Shown: piece by piece, positions 52,892 through 63,909 of the stretch
Position numbering within the stretch: the stretch's first letter is position 1
How the letters are laid out: every line of letters begins with the position of its first letter
From: Allobacillus salarius
GTDB taxonomy: Bacteria; Bacillota; Bacilli; Bacillales; Alkalibacillaceae
Assembly: GCF_007559425.1 (NCBI RefSeq)
Contig: NZ_VMHE01000001.1
Location: forward strand, 301,595-365,594
Reading direction: 5' to 3'
Length of the DNA stretch: 64,000 bases
Notes under the pieces: generated by a model
The model's database searches: none
Told to the model about the DNA's origin: nothing
Seen by the model: the letters and a program-made list of their open reading frames with translations, nothing else
Position numbers and translations under genes: made by a program

Positions 52892-54036
52892 CTCTTTTTT
52901 TCTACTTGCGGAACATAAATAATGTCGCCTTCTTCAAGCATACTAGGGTCTTCTAGGTTATTCATTCGCTCTAATTTAGAGCTCGGTAAATTATAGGTTT
53001 CAGCAATCGATTCAAGTGTTTCATTTTTCTGCACGAAACGTACAGTCAGTTGTGAAGAAGTAGGCTCGTCGTTTCGAAAAAATTTGGACAAGTAACTTAG
53101 TCCGCTAGCTTCTTTCTTTTTTTCTACTTCATCAGCTTTTCCTTCTATTTTCTCATCCGCTTCTGCTTTAACTTCTTTTTCTTCTGTAAAAGTCTCTTTC
53201 TTTTCATATTGAGCGTCTTCTTTCATTTGCTTTTCACTCGAGTCTACAGCTTCTTTTTTATACTCGTCTTTCGTACTTTCTTTACTTTCTGCTTTATCTT
53301 CATGTTTTTCTTTTAACTCATCTTTAGCGGATTTCTTCTTATTGAAGAATTCAGCAAATGATTGTGGCTTATCTTTCTTTAAAAAGTCTCTTCCTTTCTG
53401 TTCTTCCTGAGAATCCTCTTCATGATAAACTTCTTTGGCAGGTTCTTCTGATGGTTGAGCTGTGTGTTGTCCCATAGATTGTTCTGCTGATGCATCAGTA
53501 AATGGCTCATCATGAAAAGACGGACCTTCTTGTTCTTCTTGAAAAGTAGGGAACTCTTTTAATTCAAAATCAGACGGTGCTGATTGTTCAGGATAAGCGT
53601 CATTTGCATCTCGTTCTGCAATGCCATCTATTCGAATACTTGATTGAATATTTAACGTCTGTGGTTCTGGCAGTTCATAATCAAAGTAATCAACTTTTAC
53701 TTCCAAATGATGATCTCTCTCTACTCGGTCTACTGGAACCGTGATATCCACTGGAATTGGATATTGAAAAGTCATAAATCCATTGTCCAACATTCGTACT
53801 TGCTGCACGACATTATCTTCCTCATCATCGACAATATAAAGTGGTTCTTTTTTGGGAAAAGTTTGATAATCACCTGATACGACGAGCACTCCCCTTAATT
53901 GGATGTAGTTTTCCTCTTGAATGACATCCACCTCGGGGTCGATCGAAATACTATAAAGATCATCCACCTCTTCTCCTTGCCGAAAGCTAATTTTTTCAAA
54001 AATTTTAAATGCATATGGTTCCTTATTGTTGGTCAT
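52888..54036 (-). CDS. spoVID: Spore coat encasement protein SpoVID
   Basis: A 382-aa protein with an N-terminal beta-rich SpoVID domain (residues 1-130; FKIFEKISFRQGEEVDDLYS, then YIQLRGVLVVSGDY), a long Glu/Lys/Ser-rich low-complexity linker (about 150-320) and a C-terminal LysM domain (VRFVQKNETLESIAETYNLP ... EGDIIYVPQ). It drives coat encasement around the spore and binds SafA and SpoIVA. It is clearly shorter than the 575-aa B. subtilis protein, mainly in the linker. The ATG at 54036 follows GGGAGG. Confidence 0.88.
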   Translation of the reverse strand: MTNNKEPYAFKIFEKISFRQGEEVDDLYSISIDPEVDVIQEENYIQLRGVLVVSGDYQTFPKKEPLYIVDDEEDNVVQQVRMLDNGFMTFQYPIPVDITVPVDRVERDHHLEVKVDYFDYELPEPQTLNIQSSIRIDGIAERDANDAYPEQSAPSDFELKEFPTFQEEQEGPSFHDEPFTDASAEQSMGQHTAQPSEEPAKEVYHEEDSQEEQKGRDFLKKDKPQSFAEFFNKKKSAKDELKEKHEDKAESKESTKDEYKKEAVDSSEKQMKEDAQYEKKETFTEEKEVKAEADEKIEGKADEVEKKKEASGLSYLSKFFRNDEPTSSQLTVRFVQKNETLESIAETYNLPSSKLERMNNLEDPSMLEEGDIIYVPQVEKKS

Positions 54037-54112
54037 AAGCATCCTCCCTATATCCTTTTTTCAAATCCTCTTTGATTTGATCTTCGCATGTTAGAAAACA
54101 GAGCCTTTCTCT

Positions 54113-54142
54113 AATCTATATGATTCTTTTTCTATAAAATGA
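54113..54142 (-). promoter_or_regulatory. Possible SigE promoter of spoVID
   Basis: Minus strand TCATTTT (54136-54142), 13-bp spacer, CATATAGAT (about 54114-54122) resembles the SigE consensus, and spoVID is SigE-dependent in B. subtilis. The match is imperfect. Confidence 0.35.
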
Positions 54143-54294
54143 AAAATTCATGAAAGAAAGCATCTTCGAGAGTAATTTTCTAATTATGATCGGGAATAGG
54201 AAGTCGGATTTTTTGAGGGAAAAACGAATGATTATATAACAATGTATTAAATGCAAGTACAGCAGATGACGATTGTTGTTCTGTTGTTTTCTGT

Positions 54295-54504
54295 TGAAGT
54301 TTGGATGCTGACTGATGAAGTTCGGCAGATGACTGCTGAAGTTTGGCCGTTGACTGCTGAAGTTTGGATGCTGACTGATGAAGTTTGGCCGTTGACTGCT
54401 GAAGTTGGGCTACTGACTGCTGAAGTTTGGATGCTGACTGATGAAGTTCGGACGATGACTGCTGAAGTTTGGATGCCGACTGCTGAAGTTCGGACGCTGC
54501 CCCA
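54295..54504. repeat. 21-bp tandem repeat array (10 units)
   Basis: TGAAGTT(T/C/G)(G)GG-type units start every 21 bp at 54295, 54316, 54337 and so on to 54484. Two sub-types (GGATGCTGACTGA and GGCCGTTGACTGC) partly alternate, pointing to duplication of blocks larger than one unit. Since 21 is a multiple of three, several frames stay open and read as heptad peptides, but no start with a ribosome binding site exists. It fills the gap between the hemL terminator and spoVID. Confidence 0.94.
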
Positions 54505-54522
54505 AAGTGTAAAATAAAACAC

Positions 54523-54563
54523 AAAATCCGAACGATTTATATAAGGCTAAATCGTTCGGATTT
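54523..54563 (-). terminator. Terminator after hemL
   Basis: Minus strand AAATCCGAACGATTTA-9 nt-TAAATCGTTCGGATTT forms a perfect 16-bp stem followed by TGTTTTATTTT. Confidence 0.9.
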
Positions 54564-54581
54564 CATTGCTTCTATATACTT

Positions 54582-55871
54582 TTATTTATTGTATTTTTTA
54601 AATGCATTGCGTGCTGCTTCAACTGTCTGATCAATTTCATCCATAGTATGTTCAGTTGATAAGAACATTCCTTCGAATTGTGAAGGTGGAAGGAAAATGC
54701 CTTGTTCAGCCATCTCTCGATAATACGTAGCAAACCATTCGAGATCAGATGTTTGTGCTTTTTCAAAATTTATCACTTCTTCATCGGTAAAGAAGAAGCC
54801 TAGCATCGAACCAGCACGATTTACTTGTAGCGGAACTCCAAACTCCTCAGCCGCGTCTTGGAATCCTTTGACAAGACGATCAGCTTTTTCATTAATCGCT
54901 TCGTAAGACTCCTCAGTCAACTGGCTTAACGTTGCAATTCCTGCTGCCATAGCAAGCGGGTTACCGGATAATGTACCTGCTTGATAAATATCGCCTTCTG
55001 GAGCGATTCGTTGCATGATCTCTCTTTTACCTCCGTAGGCACCTACAGGGAGTCCACCACCAATAACTTTTCCGAGACAAGTTAAATCTGGGGAGACACC
55101 GAAATGACCTTGTGCACAGTTATAACCAACACGGAATCCTGTCATAACCTCATCAAAAATGAGCAATGTGCCGTGATCTTCGGTAATTTTACGTAGGTTT
55201 TGTAAGAAATCATTTACAGGTGGTACAACACCCATATTACCAGATACCGGTTCAACGATAACCGCTGCGAGGTCATCTCCGTACTGTTCAAACACATAGC
55301 GCACACTTTCCATGTCGTTGTATGGTACGGTAATCGTGTTTTGAGCAATAGACTCAGGGACACCCGGACTATCCGGTAAGCCTAAAGTCGCCACTCCAGA
55401 ACCGGCTTTAATCAATAGTGAATCGCCGTGGCCGTGATAGTTCCCTTCGAATTTCAAAATTTTATCGCGACCTGTATATCCACGCGCTAGACGAAGGGCA
55501 CTCATTGTAGCTTCTGTACCTGAATTGACCATTCTAATTTTTTCAATGGAAGGAACTCGGTCAATAACTATCTTTGCTAATTCATTTTCATACGCAACGT
55601 TTGTACCGAAACTAGTCCCTTTTTCCATAACTTCTTTCAACTTAGAGACAACTGCATCGTGAGCATGACCAACAATTAACGGTCCCCAACTAAGCACGTA
55701 ATCAATATACTCATTCCCATCTACATCGTATATACGGGAGCCTTTCCCTTTTTCCGTATAAATAGGTGTCATATCAACTGATTTGAAAGAACGAACAGGT
55801 GAGTTGACTCCACCTGGTAGTAAATCTTTTGCTTCTTCAAATAATTTTTGTGATTTTTCATATCGGTTCAT
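54582..55871 (-). CDS. hemL: Glutamate-1-semialdehyde 2,1-aminomutase
   Basis: A 429-aa PLP enzyme that makes 5-aminolevulinate from glutamate-1-semialdehyde in the C5 haem route. It has [17 protein letters not shown], the PLP lysine in [19 protein letters not shown] and the gating loop [16 protein letters not shown]. It is the last gene of hemCDBL, 15 nt after hemB, and ends at a strong terminator. Confidence 0.97.
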   Translation of the reverse strand: MNRYEKSQKLFEEAKDLLPGGVNSPVRSFKSVDMTPIYTEKGKGSRIYDVDGNEYIDYVLSWGPLIVGHAHDAVVSKLKEVMEKGTSFGTNVAYENELAKIVIDRVPSIEKIRMVNSGTEATMSALRLARGYTGRDKILKFEGNYHGHGDSLLIKAGSGVATLGLPDSPGVPESIAQNTITVPYNDMESVRYVFEQYGDDLAAVIVEPVSGNMGVVPPVNDFLQNLRKITEDHGTLLIFDEVMTGFRVGYNCAQGHFGVSPDLTCLGKVIGGGLPVGAYGGKREIMQRIAPEGDIYQAGTLSGNPLAMAAGIATLSQLTEESYEAINEKADRLVKGFQDAAEEFGVPLQVNRAGSMLGFFFTDEEVINFEKAQTSDLEWFATYYREMAEQGIFLPPSQFEGMFLSTEHTMDEIDQTVEAARNAFKKYNK

Positions 55872-55886
55872 TATTAAAAGACCTCC

Positions 55887-56864
55887 TTATGATTCACTTA
55901 ACCATTGTGCGATATCTTTTGCAAAATAAGTGATAATCAAATCTGCACCCGCCCGCTTCATTGAAGTGATTTTTTCCATGACGATTGCTTTTTCATCGAC
56001 CCAGCCATTTTGTGCTGCAGCTTTGATCAACGAATATTCACCACTAACATTGTAAGCAACAACTGGTAATGTATACCGATCTTTAACTTCTCTTACGATA
56101 TCTAAATAGCTAAGAGCTGGTTTGACGATGAGAAAGTCTGCGCCTTCTTCTACGTCGGTATCTGCTTCTCGTAACGCTTCAATACGGTTAGCCGGGTCCA
56201 TTTGATAGGTTTTCCGGTCACCGAATTGTGGTGTACTATCTGCCGCTTCACGAAATGGTCCATAAAAAGCAGATGCGTATTTTACTGCATAAGACATAAT
56301 CGGAATATTTTCAAATCCTGCTTCATCTAATCCTTCACGAATTTCCTTAACGAAACCATCCATCATGTTTGACGGGGCAATGATATCTGCTCCTGCTTGA
56401 GCTTGAGATACAGCCGTTTGAACATGCAATGGTAGTGAAGCATCATTGTCTACATATCCATCATGAATGACGCCGCAATGCCCGTGTGATGTATATTCAC
56501 ACAAACACGTATCCGCAACGACAAGAATTTCTGGGTATTCCTGTTTGATTAAACGAGTTGCTTGCTGGATGACGCCTTCATTGTCATAAGCTTGTGTGCC
56601 AACTTCGTCTTTTTCTTTTGGTAAACCAAATAAAAGTACAGCTTGAATTCCTAATGCTTTAATCTCTTTCATTTCTTCCGTTAAACGGTCTAGTGATACT
56701 TGATAGACACCTGGCATTGAAGATACTTCATTTCGCTGGCCGCTCTCTTCCAAAACAAACAACGGATAAATTAGATCTTCTTTATTCAAATGCGTCTCTC
56801 TTACTAAATCACGCATAGCCGGTGTTCTTCTCAGTCTTCGATGTCGGTCAAATGCATTACTCAT
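55887..56864 (-). CDS. hemB: Delta-aminolevulinic acid dehydratase (porphobilinogen synthase)
   Basis: A 325-aa enzyme that condenses two ALA to porphobilinogen. The zinc-binding cysteines are in [15 protein letters not shown]. Schiff-base lysines are in [16 protein letters not shown] and the active-site segment [14 protein letters not shown]. The ATG at 56864 has GAGGAGG, which lies across the end of hemD, implying coupling. Confidence 0.96.
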   Translation of the reverse strand: MSNAFDRHRRLRRTPAMRDLVRETHLNKEDLIYPLFVLEESGQRNEVSSMPGVYQVSLDRLTEEMKEIKALGIQAVLLFGLPKEKDEVGTQAYDNEGVIQQATRLIKQEYPEILVVADTCLCEYTSHGHCGVIHDGYVDNDASLPLHVQTAVSQAQAGADIIAPSNMMDGFVKEIREGLDEAGFENIPIMSYAVKYASAFYGPFREAADSTPQFGDRKTYQMDPANRIEALREADTDVEEGADFLIVKPALSYLDIVREVKDRYTLPVVAYNVSGEYSLIKAAAQNGWVDEKAIVMEKITSMKRAGADLIITYFAKDIAQWLSES

Positions 56865-56865
56865 T

Positions 56866-57636
56866 TTATTCCTCCTCAAGCACTTGCTTCACGCGATCTG
56901 ATAATCCGCGAAGTGTATACTCATCTGGTACGTATGTTTTCGTAAAGCCTGTTTGCAATGCTTTTTCTTGGGTCGTGGCACCGATACAGAAACATGGCTT
57001 CTCGTATATTTCTTTTTGTGTTTGTTCTAACAAAGTAAAAAAGGCGTGAATGGATGATGGGGAAGTGAAGACATAGTAATCAAACGGCTGCTCTTCATAT
57101 AGCTGGTTTAACTGCTCCTGTGCTGAGTAATTAATCACCGTTCGGTATACATACATATTTTCAAAAGAAAATTGTTGCCGTTCGAACTTTTCATCAATGG
57201 TTGTTCTCGACAATTCCCCTTTAATCAATAACACTTTTTTCGGTATGTCAATTTCTAAAAATTCTTCTCCCATATGTTCCGCATCGAATGTACTTGGGAT
57301 GAAGTGAACTGTTAAACCCTTTTTTTCGATTTCAGCTGCAGTACCTGTACCGACTGCAGCTATTTTTTTGTCAGATAAATCGATTGAATCATGGCCTAAC
57401 CACGTTATTGTTTCATAAAAAAACCGTACGCCTTTTGCACTCGTAAAAAATAACCAATCAAATTCATTTAAACGGTTCAAAAACTGTACATTTTCTTCTC
57501 TCTTCCATAACTTCGTTTCAATTACAGGGACGCAGAAAATGTCACATTGCTCATTTTTTAATGGCTCGGTGAATTTTGCGGCCTGCTTGGAGTCTCTTGA
57601 GAGAAATACCCGTACATTTGAGGGTGTTGCACTCAT
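56866..57636 (-). CDS. hemD: Uroporphyrinogen-III synthase
   Basis: A 256-aa bilobed enzyme that cyclises hydroxymethylbilane with D-ring inversion. Family landmarks are sparse as usual, but [43 protein letters not shown] and [15 protein letters not shown] are typical. The ATG overlaps the hemC stop (TAATG), so it is coupled. Confidence 0.9.
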   Translation of the reverse strand: MSATPSNVRVFLSRDSKQAAKFTEPLKNEQCDIFCVPVIETKLWKREENVQFLNRLNEFDWLFFTSAKGVRFFYETITWLGHDSIDLSDKKIAAVGTGTAAEIEKKGLTVHFIPSTFDAEHMGEEFLEIDIPKKVLLIKGELSRTTIDEKFERQQFSFENMYVYRTVINYSAQEQLNQLYEEQPFDYYVFTSPSSIHAFFTLLEQTQKEIYEKPCFCIGATTQEKALQTGFTKTYVPDEYTLRGLSDRVKQVLEEE

Positions 57637-58568
57637 TACGATTCATCCATTTCCGCTTTTGCTTTTGCAACTAATTCAAGAGCGCCTTGCTCGATTAAAT
57701 CTTCAGCAGCTAGTCGACCAGCTTCAATTGGATCCTTCGCCCTTCTTGTTGTTTGAATCACAGTTTTTCCATCAGAGGAAGCAACTAATCCACGAATCTC
57801 AACCTCATCATTTTCAAGCGTTGCGTAACCCGCGATTGGAACTTGGCAACTTCCTTCTAGCATATTAAGTAATTTACGTTCAGCTTTTACGGTGATTTCG
57901 GTATACTCGTCATTAATTTGCTGGATCAGTTCACGTAATTCAGTATCATCTTCACGACACTCTAACGCTAATGCTCCTTGACCAATAGCAGGTAAGCACA
58001 CATCTGATTCTAAAAATTCCGTTACGATGCTAGGGTCCCAACCGACACGCTTTAACCCAGCCGCTGCTAATAAAATGGCATCATAATCTTCCTCTTGCAA
58101 CTTACGTAGGCGTGTCTCAATGTTTCCTCTAATCCACTTAATTTCTAAATCAGGTCGATATGCTAGTAGCTGTGCGCCTCTCCGTAAACTACTCGTTCCG
58201 ATAATTGCTCCTTCTGGTAAATCATCTAACTTTACATGGTCTTTTGCAATATACGCATCTCGATAGTCTTCACGCTCAGGGATACATCCGATCATTAAAC
58301 CTTCTGGCATATCAGATGGCATATCTTTCATACTGTGAACAGCTAGGTCGATCTCATGGTCGTACATAGCTTTTTCAATTTCTTTTACAAATAGACCTTT
58401 CCCGCCGACTTTAGAAAGCGTTACACTCTGAATTCGATCTCCTGTCGTTACAATCTTTTTTATATCAAACGTATAGTCATTTGTTTTTTTCTTCAATTCA
58501 TTAATAACCCACTCGGTTTGAGTGATGGCTAGATTACTTCTTCTTGATCCGACGACAATATTTCTCAT
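57636..58568 (-). CDS. hemC: Porphobilinogen deaminase (hydroxymethylbilane synthase)
   Basis: A 310-aa enzyme that polymerises four porphobilinogens. N-terminal [16 protein letters not shown], catalytic Asp in [13 protein letters not shown] and the dipyrromethane cofactor cysteine in [13 protein letters not shown] are present. First gene of hemCDBL, with AGGAGG and its own promoter upstream. Confidence 0.97.
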   Translation of the reverse strand: MRNIVVGSRRSNLAITQTEWVINELKKKTNDYTFDIKKIVTTGDRIQSVTLSKVGGKGLFVKEIEKAMYDHEIDLAVHSMKDMPSDMPEGLMIGCIPEREDYRDAYIAKDHVKLDDLPEGAIIGTSSLRRGAQLLAYRPDLEIKWIRGNIETRLRKLQEEDYDAILLAAAGLKRVGWDPSIVTEFLESDVCLPAIGQGALALECREDDTELRELIQQINDEYTEITVKAERKLLNMLEGSCQVPIAGYATLENDEVEIRGLVASSDGKTVIQTTRRAKDPIEAGRLAAEDLIEQGALELVAKAKAEMDES

Positions 58569-58602
58569 TTTAACGTCCTCCTAGAATTACTTTCTATAAC
58601 TA

Positions 58603-58631
58603 ATAGTAGTAAAGTTACATTCATTTGTAAA
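58603..58631 (-). promoter_or_regulatory. SigA-type promoter of hemCDBL
   Basis: Minus strand TTTACA (58626-58631), 17-bp spacer, TACTAT (58603-58608), about 35 nt upstream of hemC and downstream of the hemA terminator. Confidence 0.65.
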
Positions 58632-58691
58632 AGATAATCCCATGATACATTTCTCTTTGCATTCATTACAAAATTATCTTCGAGCAAAGTT

Positions 58692-58730
58692 AAAAACAAC
58701 CAGAAGACTAAGACTGCCTTCTGGTTGTTT
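58692..58730 (-). terminator. Terminator after hemA
   Basis: Minus strand ACAACCAGAAG-11 nt-CTTCTGGTTGT perfect 11-bp stem followed by TTTTAA. Confidence 0.9.
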
Positions 58731-58770
58731 CATAATCGTTAGTCTATACTCGCTGAAGATATCATTAAAT

Positions 58771-60135
58771 TTATTGAATTGCCTTGATTAAGCCAGCAAT
58801 CGGAAGGGACTGACTAACCGTTTTATGACTATGGTGTTTATTATTTTGAAATTCTAATTCTTCTTGCACTTCTTCTTCGATACCAAAGATTTTCACAAAT
58901 AATTTCAGCATCTCTTCGGCTTCTTCGTCACCAGCCATCTCTTTTGCTTGTAGGATAGGTTCTTTTAACATTTGATTGATGATACTTTTCGTATGCTTGT
59001 TCAATACTTTTCGTTCACGGTCAGTCATATCTGGCATTTTTCGTTCAATAGATGCCATTGTCGTCTCTTGAATTGATAGTGCTTTATTGCGCAAAGCTGA
59101 AATGACTGGAACGACGCCTAGCGTTTGTATCCATTCATCGAATTCATCCAACTCTTGATCAATCATTCGTTCAATTGCATTTGCTGCTTTCTGTCTCTCT
59201 TCCAGATTCTTATTGATAACTCCTTGCAGATCATCGATGTCATAAACAATTACACCGTCTAGATCACTTACTGACGGATCGATGTTACGCGGAACGGAAA
59301 TATCAATTAAGAATAAAGGCTTCCCATTTCGACGACTAACCAATGGTGTCAACTGTTCTTTCGTAATAATGAAAGAATCAGTAGATGCAGATGTAATGAG
59401 AATATCTGCTTCTTGCATCACTTCATCTAATTCGTCCATAGACTTAGCGACACCTTCAAACTTATCAGCGACTTCTTTTGCTTTTTCATACGTTCTATTA
59501 ATAACGGTAATTTGGCGAATTCCTGAACCATGAAGATTCTTCACTGCAAGTTCACCCATTTTACCCGCACCTAATATAGCAACGTGTTGCTCTTTTAGGT
59601 CATTAAAGATCTGTTTTCCTAATTCTACAGCAGCATAACTAATAGAAACTGCATTTTCACCGATCGCTGTTTCACGATGCGCACGCTTTGCCACCGTCAC
59701 TGCTTGTTTGAATAGTTGATTAAAAATTAAGCCCGAAGATTCCACTTCTTGAGCAACCTGAAAAGCTTTTCGAACTTGCCCTAGAATTTGGGTTTCTCCT
59801 AAGACCATCGAGTCGAGTCCTGCTGTCACTTTCATTAAATGACGAACCGCTTCAGTCTCTTCTTTAATTTCGATATATTTTTTAACATAATCGAGCTCTA
59901 ATGAGAATTGGTTAGCTAAGAACCGTTTTACATAATAACGCCCTGTGTGTAATTGATCCGCTACGACGTATAACTCTGTACGGTTACAAGTGGAAACAAT
60001 TACATTCTCAAGAATACTTTTTTCTTGGTTTAATTCGAGCATTGTTTCACTTAAATTTTCATCTGAAAAAGCCAGTTTTTCACGGATTTCAACTGGGGCT
60101 GTTCGGTAGTTGACACTCAACACAATAAAATGCAT
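58771..60135 (-). CDS. hemA: Glutamyl-tRNA reductase
   Basis: A 454-aa NADPH-dependent enzyme that starts C5 haem synthesis by reducing Glu-tRNA to glutamate-1-semialdehyde. The nucleophilic Cys is in [13 protein letters not shown] (near residue 50), with [16 protein letters not shown] and the NADPH loop [12 protein letters not shown]. The ATG at 60135 follows GGGGTGA. Unlike B. subtilis, hemX does not follow; a terminator does. Confidence 0.96.
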   Translation of the reverse strand: MHFIVLSVNYRTAPVEIREKLAFSDENLSETMLELNQEKSILENVIVSTCNRTELYVVADQLHTGRYYVKRFLANQFSLELDYVKKYIEIKEETEAVRHLMKVTAGLDSMVLGETQILGQVRKAFQVAQEVESSGLIFNQLFKQAVTVAKRAHRETAIGENAVSISYAAVELGKQIFNDLKEQHVAILGAGKMGELAVKNLHGSGIRQITVINRTYEKAKEVADKFEGVAKSMDELDEVMQEADILITSASTDSFIITKEQLTPLVSRRNGKPLFLIDISVPRNIDPSVSDLDGVIVYDIDDLQGVINKNLEERQKAANAIERMIDQELDEFDEWIQTLGVVPVISALRNKALSIQETTMASIERKMPDMTDRERKVLNKHTKSIINQMLKEPILQAKEMAGDEEAEEMLKLFVKIFGIEEEVQEELEFQNNKHHSHKTVSQSLPIAGLIKAIQ

Positions 60136-60324
60136 CTTTCTTTCACCCCTCATTTATCGTACAATCATCTATGAATTCAGTATAACAAAAATGTTTCGCT
60201 CACTTGCTTACTACTTTGAACGAATTATGAAACTTATATTATATTAGAATGATTTTAATTCCATATAGTAGCCTATCATAACCAATGAGGAACAGCAAGA
60301 AAACCGTTTAGGGAGTGACTTTTC

Positions 60325-60804
60325 GTGAAACAATCCAAAACTTTTATTGGCGTATTATTAATCGGATTTGGACTATTTTTTGTCTTACAACAGTATTCTA
60401 TACCAATTCTTTCCCGCTTTGACACTTGGCCTACCATTTTAATCATTTTAGGAATTGCATTTCTTACCCAAGGTTATTTAAATAAGCAACCAGAATCCAT
60501 TTTACCTGGTGGCATTCTTACCGGGCTAGGCATTCACTTTCATGCGCTTCAACATTGGTCTAGTTGGATTGATCACTGGGGCATGTATACGTTGATTGTC
60601 GGATTTTCCTTTTTGCTTCGTGCCCATAAAACGAATCAAGGAGTAATGGCTGGGCTTGTATTGGTAATTATTTCATTAATCGGCATTTCCTCTATCACGC
60701 TGCCGAGGTGGTTTGGTTGGATTGATTACTTTTTCGTGCAAATCGAACAATTTTGGCCATTCTTACTGATTGGACTCGGTGCTTTCTTTTTATTCAAAAA
60801 ATAA
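60325..60804 (+). CDS. LiaI/LiaF-like transmembrane protein
   Basis: A 159-aa protein of about five helices with the repeated hydrophobic motif FIGVLLIGFGLFFVLQQY, WPTILIILGIAFLTQGYL and FWPFLLIGLGAFFLF seen in the LiaI-LiaF-like transmembrane region family. It has no LiaF C-terminal domain and no kinase genes nearby, so a cell-envelope stress role is only a guess. It starts at GTG after GGGAGTG. It is transcribed opposite to hemA and converges on engB. Confidence 0.72.
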   Translation: MKQSKTFIGVLLIGFGLFFVLQQYSIPILSRFDTWPTILIILGIAFLTQGYLNKQPESILPGGILTGLGIHFHALQHWSSWIDHWGMYTLIVGFSFLLRAHKTNQGVMAGLVLVIISLIGISSITLPRWFGWIDYFFVQIEQFWPFLLIGLGAFFLFKK

Positions 60805-60907
60805 AGATGAAGGGTTCTAGCTAAAAAAATTATATGTACAAATAGCCAACTTCATACAGTGTAGTTATGCTTTATTCAAATTATCACGTTCGTAATTGGA
60901 ATGTGTC

Positions 60908-60940
60908 AAAAAAATTCCCGGACTAGTATTCTAGTCCGGG
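60908..60940 (-). terminator. Terminator after engB
   Basis: Minus strand CCCGGACTAG-AATA-CTAGTCCGGG perfect 10-bp stem followed by AATTTTTTT. Confidence 0.92.
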
Positions 60941-60948
60941 TTATCACT

Positions 60949-61536
60949 TCATGATTGTATATAGGATGTTACGTATCTCCACGCTTCTTCTTTTCCTTCA
61001 GCAGTTTCAGCAGAAAATCCAACTAAATGATCCCCTGACTCCAATTCAAGAACATCCTTAATGATTTTTAAATGCTTCGCTTTTTTTGATTTTGATAGTT
61101 TATCGATTTTCGTAGCCACGACGATAACAGGTATTTCATAATGCTTGAGAAAGTCATACATGACTTGGTCATCCTTCGTCGGTTCGTGTCTGGAGTCAAT
61201 CAAAAGGACAGTTGCTCTGAGTGATTCACGTGTGACAAAGTATTCCTCCATCATTTTTCCCCAAGCTTCTCTTTCTTTTTTTGAAACCTTTGCATAACCA
61301 TAACCAGGTACATCGACAAAGTAAAATGCTTCATTTAATTGATAAAAGTTTAACGTTTGTGTTTTTCCAGGCTTCGATGATGTACGAGCTAAAGCTTTCC
61401 GGTTAATCATTTTATTGATAAAAGATGATTTACCGACATTGGATCGGCCAGCCAGAGCAATTTCTGGCAAGCCTCCTTCTGGATATTGTTTTGCACTAAC
61501 TGCGCTAATGATTAATTCTGCTTGATTAATTTTCAT
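60949..61536 (-). CDS. engB: Ribosome biogenesis GTPase EngB (YsxC/YihA)
   Basis: A 195-aa TrmE-Era-type GTPase required for assembly of the large ribosomal subunit. G1 is [14 protein letters not shown]3 [11 protein letters not shown]4 [11 protein letters not shown] and G5 FSAETAEG. It starts 4 nt after the lonA stop with AAAGGAG, so the two are co-transcribed, the same pair as in B. subtilis. Confidence 0.96.
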   Translation of the reverse strand: MKINQAELIISAVSAKQYPEGGLPEIALAGRSNVGKSSFINKMINRKALARTSSKPGKTQTLNFYQLNEAFYFVDVPGYGYAKVSKKEREAWGKMMEEYFVTRESLRATVLLIDSRHEPTKDDQVMYDFLKHYEIPVIVVATKIDKLSKSKKAKHLKIIKDVLELESGDHLVGFSAETAEGKEEAWRYVTSYIQS

Positions 61537-61540
61537 GATC

Positions 61541-63859
61541 TTACTCCTTTAAAAGGGCGTGCTCCAACACTTCATCTAAGTGGGAAACAGTGATAAATGT
61601 TAAGTCATCCCGAATACTTTCTGGAATATCTTCAAGATCTTTTTCATTTTCTTGAGGAATCAAAATTGTCGTCAACCCAGCTCGGTGGGCGCTCAGTGAC
61701 TTTTCCTTCAAGCCACCAATTGGAAGCACACGGCCACGAAGTGTAATTTCACCGGTCATTCCTACTTCTTTCCGAACTGGACGGTTTGTAAACGCTGAAA
61801 CGAGTGCCGTTGCAATTGTAATTCCTGCCGACGGTCCATCTTTAGGTGTTGCGCCTTCTGGAACGTGGATATGAATATCGTACTTTTCATAAAAGTCTGC
61901 ATCTAACTCAAGTTCATCCGCTTTGGCACGAACATAACTAAGAGCAGCTTGTGCCGACTCTTTCATAACGTCTCCCAGTTTACCGGTTAACGTGAGTTTG
62001 CCTGTACCTTTTGCAAGGGATACTTCAATGGATAATGTGTCTCCACCGAATTGTGTATACGCTAAACCTGTTGCCGCGCCGACCTGGTGTTCATCTTCAC
62101 GCTGACCGTAACGGAAACGAGGTTTTCCTAAAAATTCTTCCAATTGTTTCTCCGTCACTACAACACGTTTCTTTTCACCGGATACAATTTGCTTAGCTGC
62201 TTTTCGGCAGAGAGAGGCAAATTGTCTTTCTAAACCACGTACTCCAGCTTCCCGAGTGTACTGACGAATTAATTTTAAAATCGCTTCGTCTCGAAATTGG
62301 ACCTGGCTTTTTGTCAGCCCGTTCTCTTTAATTTGTTTCGGAATGAGATGCTGCTTAGAAATATGAAGCTTCTCTACTTCTGTATAACCAGCAATTGTAA
62401 TGATCTCCATCCGATCACGAAGAGGCTCAGGAATCGTCGCTAGTTGATTCGCTGTAGCGAGAAACATCGTTTTCGATAAATCATATGGCTCTTCAATATA
62501 ATGATCACTAAACGAATGATTTTGTTCAGGATCAAGAACTTCTAACATGGCCGAGGACGGATCTCCTCTGAAATCATTGGACATTTTATCGATTTCATCT
62601 AATAAAAATACAGGATTGATTGTCTCAGCCTTCTTCATGCCGCGAATAATTCTTCCAGGCATCGCACCAACGTAAGTTCTACGATGACCCCGAATTTCCG
62701 CCTCATCTCTCACTCCCCCGAGAGACGCACGGACATATTTTCGATTGATGGACCGGGCAATTGACTTAGCTAATGATGTTTTCCCAACTCCTGGTGGTCC
62801 AACTAAACATAAAATCGGTCCACTTAGTTTATCGGTTAATTTTTGAACGGATAAATATTCCAAAACACGTTCTTTTACTTTTTCCAAACCGTAATGGTCG
62901 GCATCTAATATCTTTTGTGCTTTAGGAATATCAATGTTATCTTCTGTTTCCTCTGTCCAAGGTAAACTAACTAACCATTCAATATAGTTTCTAATAACGG
63001 AGCTTTCGGCTGAGCTTTGAGGAACTTTTTCGTATCGATCTAGTTCTTTGTTGGCAACCTCCGTAATTCGCTCAGGCATATTCGCTTCCTCAATTTTTTG
63101 GCGAAGCTGGTCAACTTCTCCGCCTTTTCCGTCTTGTTCACCCAATTCTTTTTGAATCGCTTTTAATTGCTCACGGAGATAATATTCTTTCTGTGTTTGT
63201 TCCATTGACTTACGGACGCGCTGACCGATCTTTTTTTCCATCGTTAGAACTTCTTTTTCGTTATGAATCAATTGCAGCAAGTAATCCAGACGGTCAGGTA
63301 TATATACATACTCTAAAATGTTTTGTTTATGGTGCAAACGAAGAGGTAGGTGTGATGTAATTAAATCAGCAAGATTACCTGGATCTTCAATGTCTTTTAC
63401 CGTATCGAATGTTTCTTGATTTAGCTTTTTTGAGATCTTTGTATATTCTTCAAACTGATTGATCAACATCCGAACCATTGCTTGCTCTTCCACGCGCTCA
63501 CCATGTTCTTCTTCAAGTGTCGTATATTCGGCTTTGAAGTAAGGTTTTGTTTGGTTAAAGGAAAGAATTTTCGCACGTTCGACTCCTTCAACTAAGATAC
63601 GTCGTGTACCATTTGGAAGCTTAACCATCTGCTTAATCGTCGCGATTGTACCTGTCAGATAGATATCTTCAGGTGAAGGATCATCAGCATCTGTGTTTTT
63701 TTGTGTTGCCAATAAAAATTGACTGTCCTCTACCATCGCATCTTCCAGCGCAGCAATTGATTTTTCCCTACCGACATCTAAATGCATAACCATCGTTGGA
63801 TAAACGATGATTCCTCTTAATGGAAGTAGTGGTATCTCTTTTATGTTATTTTCTTTCAT
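61541..63859 (-). CDS. lonA: ATP-dependent protease Lon (LonA)
   Basis: A 772-aa cytoplasmic AAA+ serine protease. N-terminal LAN domain ([19 protein letters not shown]), coiled coil, Walker [17 protein letters not shown], Walker [10 protein letters not shown], and the protease domain with the catalytic dyad Ser in [13 protein letters not shown] and Lys in [14 protein letters not shown]. The ATG at 63859 follows GGAGGT; a TTG five codons upstream is unlikely. Confidence 0.97.
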   Translation of the reverse strand: MKENNIKEIPLLPLRGIIVYPTMVMHLDVGREKSIAALEDAMVEDSQFLLATQKNTDADDPSPEDIYLTGTIATIKQMVKLPNGTRRILVEGVERAKILSFNQTKPYFKAEYTTLEEEHGERVEEQAMVRMLINQFEEYTKISKKLNQETFDTVKDIEDPGNLADLITSHLPLRLHHKQNILEYVYIPDRLDYLLQLIHNEKEVLTMEKKIGQRVRKSMEQTQKEYYLREQLKAIQKELGEQDGKGGEVDQLRQKIEEANMPERITEVANKELDRYEKVPQSSAESSVIRNYIEWLVSLPWTEETEDNIDIPKAQKILDADHYGLEKVKERVLEYLSVQKLTDKLSGPILCLVGPPGVGKTSLAKSIARSINRKYVRASLGGVRDEAEIRGHRRTYVGAMPGRIIRGMKKAETINPVFLLDEIDKMSNDFRGDPSSAMLEVLDPEQNHSFSDHYIEEPYDLSKTMFLATANQLATIPEPLRDRMEIITIAGYTEVEKLHISKQHLIPKQIKENGLTKSQVQFRDEAILKLIRQYTREAGVRGLERQFASLCRKAAKQIVSGEKKRVVVTEKQLEEFLGKPRFRYGQREDEHQVGAATGLAYTQFGGDTLSIEVSLAKGTGKLTLTGKLGDVMKESAQAALSYVRAKADELELDADFYEKYDIHIHVPEGATPKDGPSAGITIATALVSAFTNRPVRKEVGMTGEITLRGRVLPIGGLKEKSLSAHRAGLTTILIPQENEKDLEDIPESIRDDLTFITVSHLDEVLEHALLKE

Positions 63860-63909
63860 TAATTGTACCTCCAAGTTGTGGTCCGATGTTTTTGCGTTAG
63901 AAAACCACT

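Noticed and set aside
54180..54524. Minus-strand frame of LQQSASK heptads that looks like a coiled-coil protein
   Set aside because: It starts at a TTG within the hemL terminator region without a Shine-Dalgarno and is explained by the 21-bp repeat; other frames are open too.
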